Origin: Robinsoniella peoriensis
GTDB lineage: Bacteria > Bacillota > Clostridia > Lachnospirales > Lachnospiraceae
Strand: one strand, 5' to 3'
Assembly (NCBI RefSeq): GCF_042680125.1
Contig: NZ_JBHTNY010000021.1
Length of the DNA: 64,000 bases
Shown here: piece by piece, positions 32,781 to 42,303 of the stretch
How positions within the stretch are numbered: position 1 is the first letter of the stretch
How the letters are laid out: each line of letters opens with the position of its first letter
Notes under the pieces: model-generated
The model's database searches: none
What the model was told of the DNA's origin: nothing
The model's input: the letters and a program-made list of their open reading frames with translations, nothing else
Translations under genes and position numbers: made by a program

Positions 32781-34754
32781 TTATACAATTGAAAGGCCTG
32801 CACTTGCATAACCAACTACGGAATTCACTAATGTCAATCCGGTAGCGGATGCTGAAAATACAAGCAGCAATCTTGTCTGCGCAGTGACTGCAATATTTAA
32901 TCCGGTTGTGATACCATTACTGATATTTCCAATGGATATAAGTCCGGTTAACGCCGGAGCCAGAGTCACGATTGCACCTGGTATAGGTGAAAAGATATTG
33001 TTCGGTGTAACAGACTGGTACAACTGTGCCTGGATGGTAACGGTACTGCCAACCAGAGTAAGTGCCAGGGTGGTACTGAAATATGCGCTCAATGCAGTTA
33101 TTGTTCCTGCTCTTGGAACAGAAAATGCAAAGTTGGTCAATGTGCCAGCAGCATTTGTTAAATCAATTGTCGTACCTAATATTCCTACGGAAGGTGCTGA
33201 TGATCCAAATCCAATCAGACTTGGGATACCTACCAGTCCTCCTGCAATAGTAGTCATTGTAATCGGGATGCCGGATGAAAATGGGATGATAGCTCCACCG
33301 CCATTTAAGCCTGCTGCTCCGGTAGCCCCTGTGGGACCGGTAGCTCCGGTTGGGCCTGTAGCTCCGGTTGGACCTGTAGCTCCATTCGCTCCGGTATTTC
33401 CCGTGGCTCCTGTTGGACCTGTGGCTCCATCCGCTCCGGTATTTCCTGTGGCTCCCGTGGCTCCCGTTGGGCCTGCCACTCCGTCAGCCCCAGTGTTTCC
33501 GGTTGCTCCGGTTGGACCTGTAGCTCCATTCGCTCCAGTATTTCCCGTCGCTCCTGTGGGTCCTACTGCTCCATCCGCTCCAGTATTTCCTGTCGCTCCG
33601 GTGGCTCCTGTCGGACCTGCTGCTCCGTCAGCTCCGGTATTTCCCGTCGCTCCTGTGGGACCCGTCACTCCGATTGCTCCGGTATTTCCTGTGGCTCCTG
33701 TGGGACCTGTAGCTCCGTCAGCTCCGGTGTTACCCGTTGCCCCTGTGGCTCCCGTTGGACCTGCTTCTCCGTCAGCTCCGGTATTTCCCGTTGCTCCGGT
33801 CGGGCCAGTCGCTCCGGCTGCTCCCGTATTTCCCGTTGCACCTGTGGCTCCGGCGGGACCTGCTGCTCCAGTTGCTCCGGTGTTTCCCGTCGCCCCTGTC
33901 GGGCCGGTTACTCCGGTTGCTCCGGCTGTTCCTGTGGCTCCCGTTGGGCCTGTAGCTCCGGCTGCTCCCGTGTTTCCCGTCGCTCCGGTGGCTCCTGTTG
34001 GGCCTGCCTCTCCGTCAGCTCCGGTGTTTCCTGTTGCCCCTGTCGGGCCGGTTACTCCGGTTGCTCCGGCTGTTCCTGTGGCTCCTGTTGGGCCTGTAGC
34101 TCCGGCTGCTCCCGTGTTTCCCGTCGCTCCGGTGGCTCCCGTTGGACCTGCCTCTCCGTCAGCTCCGGTGTTTCCTGTTGCTCCTGTCGGGCCGGTTACT
34201 CCGGTTGCTCCGGCTGCTCCAGTGGCTCCCGTTGGGCCTGTGGCTCCGGCGGGACCTGCTGCTCCATTCGCTCCGGTATTTCCCGTTGCTCCTGTAGGAC
34301 CTGTGGCTCCATTCGCTCCGGCTGCTCCCGTGGCTCCCGTTGGACCTGTCACACCATTGGCTCCTGTATTTCCTGTCGCTCCGGTGGCTCCGGTTGGACC
34401 GGCTGCTCCGGCGGCACCTGTGGCTCCTGTGGCTCCGGTTGGACCCGTTACTCCATTTGCACCTGTGGCACCTGTTACTCCGGTAGGACCTGTCACCCCG
34501 TTAGCTCCGGTATTTCCTGTTGCTCCTGTGGGGCCTGTTGGACCTGCCGCTCCGGCTGCTCCGGTATTTCCCGTGGCTCCGGTAGCTCCCGTTGGGCCTG
34601 TAGGTCCCGTAATTCCGCTGTTTCCTGTACAACCTGTACAGCAATGAGGCTTACAGGTTAATCTGATTGTCTCGCATGCTTCCACATCATTTGGTTGTTG
34701 ATCGCTGCCACAATTATCATGGCAGCCATAACGACTCTCAAAATCATTCGACAT
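32781..34754 (-). CDS. Collagen-like surface/exosporium-type protein
   Basis: 657 residues. A short Cys-rich N-terminus (residues 1-45; CKPHCCTGCTG) precedes about 440 residues of uninterrupted Gly-X-Thr/Pro-type triplets (GPTGATGNTGADG), the collagen-like repeat of BclA-type proteins. A C-terminal globular beta domain of about 160 residues follows (SVPRAGTITALSAYFS...LVFSASATGL). Such proteins trimerise and coat spores or the cell surface; Thr-rich triplets are usual O-glycosylation sites. There is no signal peptide or LPXTG anchor, consistent with a mother-cell-made spore-coat role. A glycosyltransferase gene directly upstream on the same strand supports glycosylation. Ribosome-binding site GGAGGAAG. 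Confidence 0.85.
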   Translation of the reverse strand: MSNDFESRYGCHDNCGSDQQPNDVEACETIRLTCKPHCCTGCTGNSGITGPTGPTGATGATGNTGAAGAAGPTGPTGATGNTGANGVTGPTGVTGATGANGVTGPTGATGATGAAGAAGPTGATGATGNTGANGVTGPTGATGAAGANGATGPTGATGNTGANGAAGPAGATGPTGATGAAGATGVTGPTGATGNTGADGEAGPTGATGATGNTGAAGATGPTGATGTAGATGVTGPTGATGNTGADGEAGPTGATGATGNTGAAGATGPTGATGTAGATGVTGPTGATGNTGATGAAGPAGATGATGNTGAAGATGPTGATGNTGADGEAGPTGATGATGNTGADGATGPTGATGNTGAIGVTGPTGATGNTGADGAAGPTGATGATGNTGADGAVGPTGATGNTGANGATGPTGATGNTGADGVAGPTGATGATGNTGADGATGPTGATGNTGANGATGPTGATGPTGATGPTGATGAAGLNGGGAIIPFSSGIPITMTTIAGGLVGIPSLIGFGSSAPSVGILGTTIDLTNAAGTLTNFAFSVPRAGTITALSAYFSTTLALTLVGSTVTIQAQLYQSVTPNNIFSPIPGAIVTLAPALTGLISIGNISNGITTGLNIAVTAQTRLLLVFSASATGLTLVNSVVGYASAGLSIV

Positions 34755-34783
34755 TATATTCTTCCTCCACTCTGAAATAAATT

Positions 34784-35854
34784 TTAGTTTCGTTTCCCAA
34801 AAAACTCCTTGTTACTTAAATAGGAGGGATGATTTGGTCTCACTTTTCCCGCAGACTCATTATACATCACCGCCTTTTCATTATCGCCAAGCGCATAAAA
34901 GCATACGCACAGCTGAATAAACGGGATGAAATCATAACAATCTGTTTGTACAAAAGTCCCTTTGTCATCCACTCTTTTACAAGACAGCGCCAACCTATAC
35001 CAGTAAACCGCTAACTGATATTGTTTTAGATCCAGAAAATGCTTGCCAATATCGCAGCACACTTCCGCTCTTGGCTCATCATATTCAAAACTTCTGAAAT
35101 AACAAGACAGCGCTTCTTCCGGCTTCCCCAGCTGATAGTCACAATATCCCATAAACTGACAAGCCGAAATATTATTTTCAATCCACCCCTGCTTCCCATC
35201 CAGAAATTCTTTGAATTGTCCATAGGACTCTTCATATTTTCCATGGTAATAGAGTTCCCTCGCATAGTAAAACTGTTCTCTAGGTACTAAAACTTCGCCA
35301 TTATTAACCATATTTTGAAAAATCCTCAGATTTCTCATAGGGTCTGCCACTTTTAACTTTCTGTGTGAAATTGCAATATCGCTATATTCAATCAAACCAG
35401 ATGGAGATATAGCTTCATGAATGGCTCCTTTCCATTGAAAGGAATCAGAACGACGCAATAGTCTTTCTCGATAATATGTGAAGATAGGTTTACCATCCTC
35501 ATCAAATGCAGTATTATATTTCATCATCACAACAGAAACAGTTGGATTCAGGTTTTTCTTCAGCTCCAGGAGCTTATCCTGATCCTCCTGCAACAGTACA
35601 TCATCTGCATCCAGCCACATACAATATTCGCATGAAGCTTTTGTAAAAGAATAATTTCTGGCTTTCGAAAAATCATCGCACCATTCAAAATCATACACCT
35701 GCTCCGTAAATTTCTTTGCAATTTCTTTTGTAGCATCTGTTGAACCGGTATCTACGATGATGAGTTCATCAGCAATTTCTCTTACCGTAGATAAGCATCT
35801 TTCCAGAACACATTCCTCATTTTTAACAATCATACATACACTTATCGTGACCAT
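34784..35854 (-). CDS. Family 2 glycosyltransferase with TPR-like C-terminus
   Basis: 356 residues from the ATG at 35854; the ATG six bases earlier is too close to the ribosome-binding site. The N-terminal GT2/GT-A domain (about 1-215) shows MIVKNEECVLERCL, IIVDTGSTDATKEIA and the metal-binding DADDVL. The C-terminal 130 residues form helical repeats (YYARELYYHGKYEESYGQF...). The SunS-like/GT2-TPR type often modifies proteins. It ends 29 bases before the collagen-like gene, making that protein its likely acceptor. Confidence 0.85.
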   Translation of the reverse strand: MVTISVCMIVKNEECVLERCLSTVREIADELIIVDTGSTDATKEIAKKFTEQVYDFEWCDDFSKARNYSFTKASCEYCMWLDADDVLLQEDQDKLLELKKNLNPTVSVVMMKYNTAFDEDGKPIFTYYRERLLRRSDSFQWKGAIHEAISPSGLIEYSDIAISHRKLKVADPMRNLRIFQNMVNNGEVLVPREQFYYARELYYHGKYEESYGQFKEFLDGKQGWIENNISACQFMGYCDYQLGKPEEALSCYFRSFEYDEPRAEVCCDIGKHFLDLKQYQLAVYWYRLALSCKRVDDKGTFVQTDCYDFIPFIQLCVCFYALGDNEKAVMYNESAGKVRPNHPSYLSNKEFFGKRN

Positions 35855-36055
35855 TTGCATTTCCTCCTTTTTTAAAATATGCTTCTACCCGCAAAGAAGG
35901 AACAAATTGGTCATGTCAAAAAATCTACTATTTAATACATTTTTCAACAAAAATCCAGAATTCTATTGTATAATACAAATTATGCGCTGATTTATAACCC
36001 TGCTTTTTAAACGCAGCAGTACTTTTAAAACAGGCTCTAAGATTATCTCAGCCAA

Positions 36056-36751
36056 ATGAAAGTGAAATCATCATTAGAATATAACAAGGGAGGGAGTCAC
36101 ATTCATATTTCAAAATCTGCCGGCTTTATGGATAGCAAAGATGATCCTATCGCCTACAATGATTTAAATCAGAAAGTAAAAGTTTTAATAAGAAATATCT
36201 TTGAAGAAACATTCAAACCTCTTGGTTTCAGACGGAATGGACAGAATTTCAGATTATATCAGGACAACGGTTTATGTAAAATCGTTAATTTCCAGAAATA
36301 CAGATATCATCATAACCAGAACTGTAGTTTTACCGTTAATATTGGTTTATATTTTGAAAAAAATATGGTAATCCAAAACAAAAATTTTTGTGAATCCCAA
36401 TGCCAGATTAAAATACGGCCATATCACGAATTCTATGGAGAAGAAAAATGGTGGTCTGTTAATGACGATCATAATTTTGATCAGTTTACAAATGAGGTCC
36501 GTTCCTTTTTGGAAAATCGTGCTCTGCCCTGGCTGAATGAATTTGAAAAAAAGGAAGATGTAATTGCAGAAATGCTAGACAAGAAAGCTATAGAAAAATA
36601 TAATTATTATCTGCTGCATTATGACAATGCCTGTTTGCTGGCAGAATGCGGCTACCAGGCACAACTATATCCCTTACTCCTGGAAAATCAGGAAAATAAT
36701 AATACTCCGGAGATGGAAGAGCTCATCCGGCATATTAAAAATACTTTATAG
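36056..36751 (+). CDS. DUF4304 domain protein
   Basis: 231 residues if the ATG at 36056 is used; it has no good ribosome-binding site, and a GGGAGGG at 36090 suggests a later start. The DUF4304 pattern is clear from about residue 40: FEETFKPLGFRRNGQNFRLYQDNGLCKIVNFQKYRYHH and FTVNIGLYFEK. Members are cytoplasmic proteins of unknown function, sometimes found with immunity or toxin genes. It stands alone here. Confidence 0.75.
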   Translation: MKVKSSLEYNKGGSHIHISKSAGFMDSKDDPIAYNDLNQKVKVLIRNIFEETFKPLGFRRNGQNFRLYQDNGLCKIVNFQKYRYHHNQNCSFTVNIGLYFEKNMVIQNKNFCESQCQIKIRPYHEFYGEEKWWSVNDDHNFDQFTNEVRSFLENRALPWLNEFEKKEDVIAEMLDKKAIEKYNYYLLHYDNACLLAECGYQAQLYPLLLENQENNNTPEMEELIRHIKNTL

Positions 36752-36774
36752 CTGTCTTATATCAGGATACTGAT

Positions 36775-36821
36775 AATTCCGCCCGTCTAATCAGATTGCA
36801 TTGATCAGGCCCGGCGGAATT
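36775..36821. terminator. Bidirectional intergenic hairpin
   Basis: AATTCCGCC (36775-36783) pairs with GGCGGAATT (36813-36821) between convergent genes, with further pairing inside the loop. Confidence 0.6.
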
Positions 36822-36886
36822 ATTCTATTCAATATTTAACTTAATACAAAAGAGCACCGTTTTCCGAATCCTCTTTGTGTGACGCG

Positions 36887-37777
36887 TTACCCCTTCACTG
36901 CGCCAATAGCAATCCCCTTTGCAAAATATTTCTGCAAAAATGGATAACAGCACAAAATAGGTACCATCGCTACAAATGCAATTGCCATACGAACCGAAGC
37001 TGAAGGAATATTAGCTGCCGCTACTGACCCTCCGCCAGACATGCCGCTTGACAGTACTTTTATATCGGTTATCATCTTATTCAATAAATTCTGGATGCCA
37101 TAAAGATTTGTATCCCGGACATAGTACAAGCCGTTTGTCCAGTCATTCCAATACCCCAAACCTGCAAACAGTCCCATCGCAACCAGAATTGGTTTGCCAA
37201 GCGGAAGCACAATTGTCCCAAAAATACGAAACTGACTGGCACCGTCTATTTGAGCCGCTTCAAACAGCGCATCCGGAATGCTGTTTGCAAAAAAGGTACG
37301 TATAAGCAGCACATTCATGGCACTCATGAGAAATCCAGGCATAATATAAGCCCAAATTGTATTATTAATATGGAATGTTCCCGACCACATTAGATAACTT
37401 GGTACTAATCCGCCATTGAACAGCATGGTGAAAAATACATAAAATGTAATTACTCTCTTAAATGGCAGATTCTTCAGGGATAACGGATATGCTAAAAGTG
37501 CACTGAGCAAAGTGTTTCCCACCGTTCCGATCACCGTAACCAGAATCGTAATACCATATGCCCGAAAAACGCCGGCTGCATTTTTTAAGATATAACCATA
37601 GGCTTCCAGGCTGACCTCCTTTGGAAAAAAGGAATAACCATCCCGGATTAATGCGTTTTCCGAGGTAATGGAGGACATAAACAATAAAATAAACGGTATA
37701 ATGATCAGGATTGTCACGATTGCCATGACCGTATTTGCCAAAACCTGAAATCTTAGGCTGCTTTTACTCTGTATCAT
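36887..37777 (-). CDS. Carbohydrate ABC transporter permease (LplC/YtcP-like)
   Basis: 296 residues, six membrane helices, MalG-type BPD_transp_1. The EAA loop reads EAAQIDGASQFRIFGTIVLPLGKP (about 178-201). The N-terminal FMSSITSENALIRDGYSFFPKEVSLEAYG is typical of the LplC/YtcP branch that pairs with LipO-type binding proteins. Third gene of the operon binding protein-LplB-LplC. No ATPase is encoded, so a shared MsmX-type ATPase is expected. Confidence 0.9.
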   Translation of the reverse strand: MIQSKSSLRFQVLANTVMAIVTILIIIPFILLFMSSITSENALIRDGYSFFPKEVSLEAYGYILKNAAGVFRAYGITILVTVIGTVGNTLLSALLAYPLSLKNLPFKRVITFYVFFTMLFNGGLVPSYLMWSGTFHINNTIWAYIMPGFLMSAMNVLLIRTFFANSIPDALFEAAQIDGASQFRIFGTIVLPLGKPILVAMGLFAGLGYWNDWTNGLYYVRDTNLYGIQNLLNKMITDIKVLSSGMSGGGSVAAANIPSASVRMAIAFVAMVPILCCYPFLQKYFAKGIAIGAVKG

Positions 37778-37791
37778 TGATCAATTCCTCC

Positions 37792-38703
37792 TTAAAACAG
37801 TGCATTTTCTTTACTAAACCTGCGAACTGCCATATTAGCGGTCAGTACCAGGATAAATCCAATCACGGACTGATAGAATCCGGCAGCAGAAGCCATGCCG
37901 ATATTTCCAACCTGAAGTAATCCCCGGTAAACATAAGTGTCAATAACATTGGTGGTGCTGTACAACTGACCGGAATTCTGGGTTACCTGATAGAACAGTC
38001 CGAAATCTGCATAGAAAATTCTGCCAATGTTAAGCAAAGTTAATGTAATGATACTGGGGGCAATACTTGGCAGCGTAATATATTTGATCTGCTCCCATTT
38101 ACTGGCTCCATCCAGTTCTGCCGCTTCGTAAAAAGCCGGATCTATCCCGGTAATACTGGAAATGTAAATCAGGCATCCATAGCCTACTCCCTTCCAGCAA
38201 TTGACAATTACTAGAATAACAGGCCAATACTTAGGCTCCTGATACCAGGCAACCGGTTCTTTGCCCAGCGCCGGAAGAATTGTATTATTCATTAATCCAT
38301 TATCCGCGCTGAAAAATGCAAATGTAATATAACTCACGATAACGATAGACATCAGAAATGGCAGCAGGATTGCACTTTGGTATACCGTCTTCAGCTTTTT
38401 ATTTCGCACATCACAGATAAATATTGCAAATATGATACCCAAAACTGTATTCAGTGTTATAAAAACCATATTATACAGAAGGGTATTCCTGGTTATCGCA
38501 AATGCATCCTTTAACAGGTATTCAAAGTTTTTAAAGCCTACCCAGGGGCTTCCAAATATGCCGTCTACTACATTAAAATTTTTAAAAGCTACCACAAGGC
38601 CCGCCATTGGCACATAATTATTGATGAACAGATAGATCAGACCCGGCGCCATCATTAAGAACAGCGGAAACCACTTTTTTATCTGATACTTTTTTGCAGT
38701 CAT
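37792..38703 (-). CDS. Carbohydrate ABC transporter permease (LplB/YteP-like)
   Basis: 303 residues from the ATG at 38703 (GGAGGCTGTAAA upstream). Six helices, MalF-type, with EAA loop EAAELDGASKWEQIKYITLPSIAPSI (about 185-210) and the LplB hallmark NNYVPMAGLVVAFKNFN near residue 30. Heterodimer partner of the LplC-like permease. Starts inside the end of the control region shared with the binding protein gene. Confidence 0.9.
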   Translation of the reverse strand: MTAKKYQIKKWFPLFLMMAPGLIYLFINNYVPMAGLVVAFKNFNVVDGIFGSPWVGFKNFEYLLKDAFAITRNTLLYNMVFITLNTVLGIIFAIFICDVRNKKLKTVYQSAILLPFLMSIVIVSYITFAFFSADNGLMNNTILPALGKEPVAWYQEPKYWPVILVIVNCWKGVGYGCLIYISSITGIDPAFYEAAELDGASKWEQIKYITLPSIAPSIITLTLLNIGRIFYADFGLFYQVTQNSGQLYSTTNVIDTYVYRGLLQVGNIGMASAAGFYQSVIGFILVLTANMAVRRFSKENALF

Positions 38704-38731
38704 TTTACAGCCTCCTATCCCAATCTCCGGT

Positions 38732-40207
38732 TTATTTCTGATCACTTAACCATTTGTCAAACTGTTCCTGTTTTTCCGCGATTACTTTATCTATTCCTGC
38801 GTCTTTCAGTGCCTGGATAAATTCTGGCAATGTTTTTTCCGGATCTACCGTACCGGAACCCAGAGCAGAGATATACTGGGATTTTACGTTGCTGAGTGCT
38901 GATATTTCATTACTCACTCCGGAAGGATCATAGGTAAATCCAAAAGCTTTTGATTTCAGTGCCTTATCATTCATTTCTTTCGTTTCTTTCCAGACATCCG
39001 GGTCATCCCCCTCCCAGATATACATATCGAACTGATTAAATAACTGCCATCCTTCATTTAAGTGATAGGCTGCATTTTCACTGGTTACCCCTTCCGGATA
39101 GGTAATAATCCCCTTTTCCTCATCGGCAACTACATAGTCTTTGCCCTCTTCTCCCCAGTTCAGTAAGTTCAGAATATCTGTATTTCCATAAATGTAATCC
39201 AGGCACTGCATGGTTTTTGCCGGATCTTTCGTTGCATTGCTGATTCCATAGGTAAGCCAGGATACGGAACCGCTGAACAGCTCTCCAATAGGAACAATTT
39301 CCATATCATAATTACAAAGTGCTTTTGCCCTCTGGTCATATCCCGGTTTGGTCGGACTGAAATAAGAGAAAGCAGAACCAGCCTTGACCTGTGCCTCATT
39401 CCCGTCGGTGGTGGTTGCCCCGTCCGGTGAAATATATCCTTTTTGCTGCCAGTCATGAAGTTTTAATATCAGATTTTTATATGTATCCGTTTCATAATAG
39501 TTTACTACTTCCGTACTCTGCCCGCTGTCCATTAACACACCATAGCCATCTGTCAGTGGATCCATTACTTCATATTTCACATCCGGTGTGGTTCCATTAC
39601 AGCTTGCAATCATATACATATCCGGATTTGCTTCTTTTACTTTTGCATAAACAGCATCCAGATCTTCGTATGACTTAATTGCTGAAGAATCAATACCAAG
39701 CTCATCTATAATGTCCTTACGCATTACCACCGCACTTTGGGTAAACCATTCTCTTGCTGTAGTAACACCATATACATAGCCATTAATATTAGATGCTTTT
39801 ACTACTTCTTCTCCAAGAATCTTTTTCATATTTGTACCATACTGGTCTATTAATTCATTCATATCAATTACCTGTTTTGCATTTACCACAGAACTTGCCT
39901 GATCTATAAGCACCGGTACAATATCCATCTTTTCCCCTCCGGAAAGTACCAGTTTTAATGTCTCAGCATAAGAACCCCAGCTGATTGGGGCCAGTTCAAT
40001 TTCCATATTGATGTCTTTACGCATAATTTCGTTCACGGCATTTTGAATTCTGTCTGTATCCGGCTGCTTATCTCCGATATATGCCAGTGTCACCTTATAA
40101 GTTTCACTGTCTCCCGCGCTTCCTTTGTCTTCTTTTTTCCCACATCCGGAAGCTCCTGTAAGCAACAAAACCCCCGCCAACAATATTGATAATAATCTTT
40201 TTTTCAT
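38732..40207 (-). CDS. Extracellular solute-binding lipoprotein (LipO/LplA-like)
   Basis: 491 residues from the ATG at 40207. Lipoprotein signal with lipobox ASGC (Cys about 22). An SBP_bac family-1 fold with DUF3502-like C-terminal features (NISALSNVKSQYISALGSGTVDPEKTLPEFIQALKDAGIDKV). LipO proteins deliver oligosaccharides to LplB/LplC. It is the first gene of the operon and is divergent from a YesM-like kinase, whose regulator is probably the YesN-like protein at 42304. Confidence 0.9.
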   Translation of the reverse strand: MKKRLLSILLAGVLLLTGASGCGKKEDKGSAGDSETYKVTLAYIGDKQPDTDRIQNAVNEIMRKDINMEIELAPISWGSYAETLKLVLSGGEKMDIVPVLIDQASSVVNAKQVIDMNELIDQYGTNMKKILGEEVVKASNINGYVYGVTTAREWFTQSAVVMRKDIIDELGIDSSAIKSYEDLDAVYAKVKEANPDMYMIASCNGTTPDVKYEVMDPLTDGYGVLMDSGQSTEVVNYYETDTYKNLILKLHDWQQKGYISPDGATTTDGNEAQVKAGSAFSYFSPTKPGYDQRAKALCNYDMEIVPIGELFSGSVSWLTYGISNATKDPAKTMQCLDYIYGNTDILNLLNWGEEGKDYVVADEEKGIITYPEGVTSENAAYHLNEGWQLFNQFDMYIWEGDDPDVWKETKEMNDKALKSKAFGFTYDPSGVSNEISALSNVKSQYISALGSGTVDPEKTLPEFIQALKDAGIDKVIAEKQEQFDKWLSDQK

Positions 40208-40451
40208 TTCCTTCCACCTCTCGTTTTTATTCATTTGATATCCCCGTCGCTTGCTGTGGGGTAATTGACTTGATGAGGCAATTATATATATTTTCCTATG
40301 TGAAATATATCATAATCAGGACATTTTTCTAACAAAAACTAGACACAAATTCAAAACATCTCTATTTTTTGCTATACAGAACCCATGCTTCCTTATATAA
40401 TCTAATCACAGACCCGGAACGGGTAATACAAAAACTACTGGAGATCAACCT

Positions 40452-42206
40452 ATGAAAAGAACAAAAAGTGCCAGACACCAGCATTCAATCAGTTATTATT
40501 TCCGAATTGTACTGCTTTGCTTTATCCCTGTCTTTATCCTTTACTTTATTGTCAGCAGTATCATTATCTCCGTCCTGCACAAACAGACCATGTCCTTTAT
40601 CGAGACATCCGCTTCTTATTATACAGAGGAAATGAATACGTCTCAGGCGGCCATCAATTTATTCTTAATCGATTATGTATCAAATAAACTGTCCGAACAT
40701 GTTGATTTTGAAAACCGAAATACCGTCTCCTACATTCAGGATGTCAAATCTATTCAGGCAGATGTCAAACAGCTCCGTGACTATTATGGAACCCAATATA
40801 ATTATTTTGTATATGACCGCAATGCAGATTATTTTTTCCCCTGTAATACCACCGGAAGCTTTTATTATAAAGACCAGAGCGAACAGATTCAGGATGAAAT
40901 TTTATCGGTGGTAAATACACCTGCCTCTGCGGCAGTTTCAGACCTTTGGAGCAATTACCAGGCAGGCTCTACAGTGTTCCTTATGAAATATTATCAATAT
41001 AATGACTACGTAATGGGATGCTGGGTGGATGCAAAAGATTTTATAAGACCTTTCGCATCCATGAATCTGGGCCCAAAAGGTTTTATTACTTTAACAGACG
41101 AACAGGGGAATCCGGCAACGAATCAATCCCTGGTAAAAGAACAGAATATTTCCCTGACCACTCTAAACGATACGACCAAACAACTGTCACTGTTCAGCAA
41201 ATACCTGATTCTTGGGTTTACCCTAAAAAAAGACCGGGTCAGCATTAAAATCATTGTAGACCAATTTGGTGCCTACGGTTCTATTTTCCTCGTTCAGATT
41301 GCAATATTTGTTTTCGTAATGATTTTGGTTGGGTTACTATTGTTAATGACCTTATATATGCGCCAGCAGGTTTTAAAACCTATTCGCTATTTTTCTGAAA
41401 ATCTGGCAGTTTATCAGGAAGATGGACCTGTTCTGGATTTTAAAAGTAATGATATTATTGAATTAGAACTGGCAAATACCCAGTTTAAGAATCTGATACG
41501 GCAAATAAAGAAGCTGAAAATTGATATCTATGAAAAAGAACTGGAACACATGCAGATTCAAATGAACTATATGCAGCTGCAAATCCGCCCTCACTTTTTC
41601 TTAAACTGCCTCAACAGCATCTACAGTATGGGACAGACTGAGTGTTACGATGAAATGAACCAGATGATTGTATCCACTTCAGACTATTTTCGTTACATCT
41701 TTCAGTGCAAAGAGGATTTTGTCCTTCTGGATCATGAATTTACCCATACCAGGGACTATCTGGAAATTCAGAAAATCCGTTATGGATCCGGGTTCTATTA
41801 TCACCTGGAGCAGCAGTCGGAAACAAAAGGAATACAGATACCTCCCCTCATTATACAGACATTTATCGAAAATTCAATCAAACATACTGTAACACTGGAT
41901 GAAGAAGTGCACATTTCCTTATCTGCAAAGCTATTTGAATTACCGGATAAAATTCGACTGGAAATCCTCATTACCGATACTGGCAAAGGTTTCGATCCGG
42001 AGACCCTGGAAATATTAAATAAAGAACGCAGTCTGTCAACCACAGACGGCCACCGAATCGGAATTACCAATACCATCCACCGGCTGGATATGCTCTATGA
42101 AAACCAATACAGTATCAGCTTTTCCAATCTGAAAGACGGCGGAGCATCCGTATGCCTTCTGCTGCCAGCTGACAGAGTCCATACAAGTATCCCACTCCCA
42201 TCTTGA
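40452..42206 (+). CDS. YesM-type sensor histidine kinase
   Basis: 584 residues. Membrane helix about 16-40, extracellular region to about 270, second helix 275-300, a HAMP-like linker, then the His_kinase domain with LQIRPHFFLN (His about 380) and HATPase motifs (NSIKHTV; DTGKGF; HRIGITN). GGAG ribosome-binding site. Divergent from the LipO-LplBC operon and tail to tail with the matching response regulator gene, so it presumably senses the sugar carried by that transporter. Confidence 0.9.
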   Translation: MKRTKSARHQHSISYYFRIVLLCFIPVFILYFIVSSIIISVLHKQTMSFIETSASYYTEEMNTSQAAINLFLIDYVSNKLSEHVDFENRNTVSYIQDVKSIQADVKQLRDYYGTQYNYFVYDRNADYFFPCNTTGSFYYKDQSEQIQDEILSVVNTPASAAVSDLWSNYQAGSTVFLMKYYQYNDYVMGCWVDAKDFIRPFASMNLGPKGFITLTDEQGNPATNQSLVKEQNISLTTLNDTTKQLSLFSKYLILGFTLKKDRVSIKIIVDQFGAYGSIFLVQIAIFVFVMILVGLLLLMTLYMRQQVLKPIRYFSENLAVYQEDGPVLDFKSNDIIELELANTQFKNLIRQIKKLKIDIYEKELEHMQIQMNYMQLQIRPHFFLNCLNSIYSMGQTECYDEMNQMIVSTSDYFRYIFQCKEDFVLLDHEFTHTRDYLEIQKIRYGSGFYYHLEQQSETKGIQIPPLIIQTFIENSIKHTVTLDEEVHISLSAKLFELPDKIRLEILITDTGKGFDPETLEILNKERSLSTTDGHRIGITNTIHRLDMLYENQYSISFSNLKDGGASVCLLLPADRVHTSIPLPS

Positions 42207-42303
42207 CCAGCATGACCCAGCCTAAATAAAGCGTCCCCTTACTCAGCGAAACCCAAATTTAAGTTGAAGTTGTGCACAGTAGTATTAGAATATCACAAAT
42301 CAT

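Noticed and set aside
32884..34647. Long plus-strand open frame of Ala-Pro-Val repeats (587 codons)
   Set aside because: It is the exact complement of the Gly-X-Thr collagen repeat; no ribosome-binding site, and the minus-strand protein has coherent N- and C-terminal domains.
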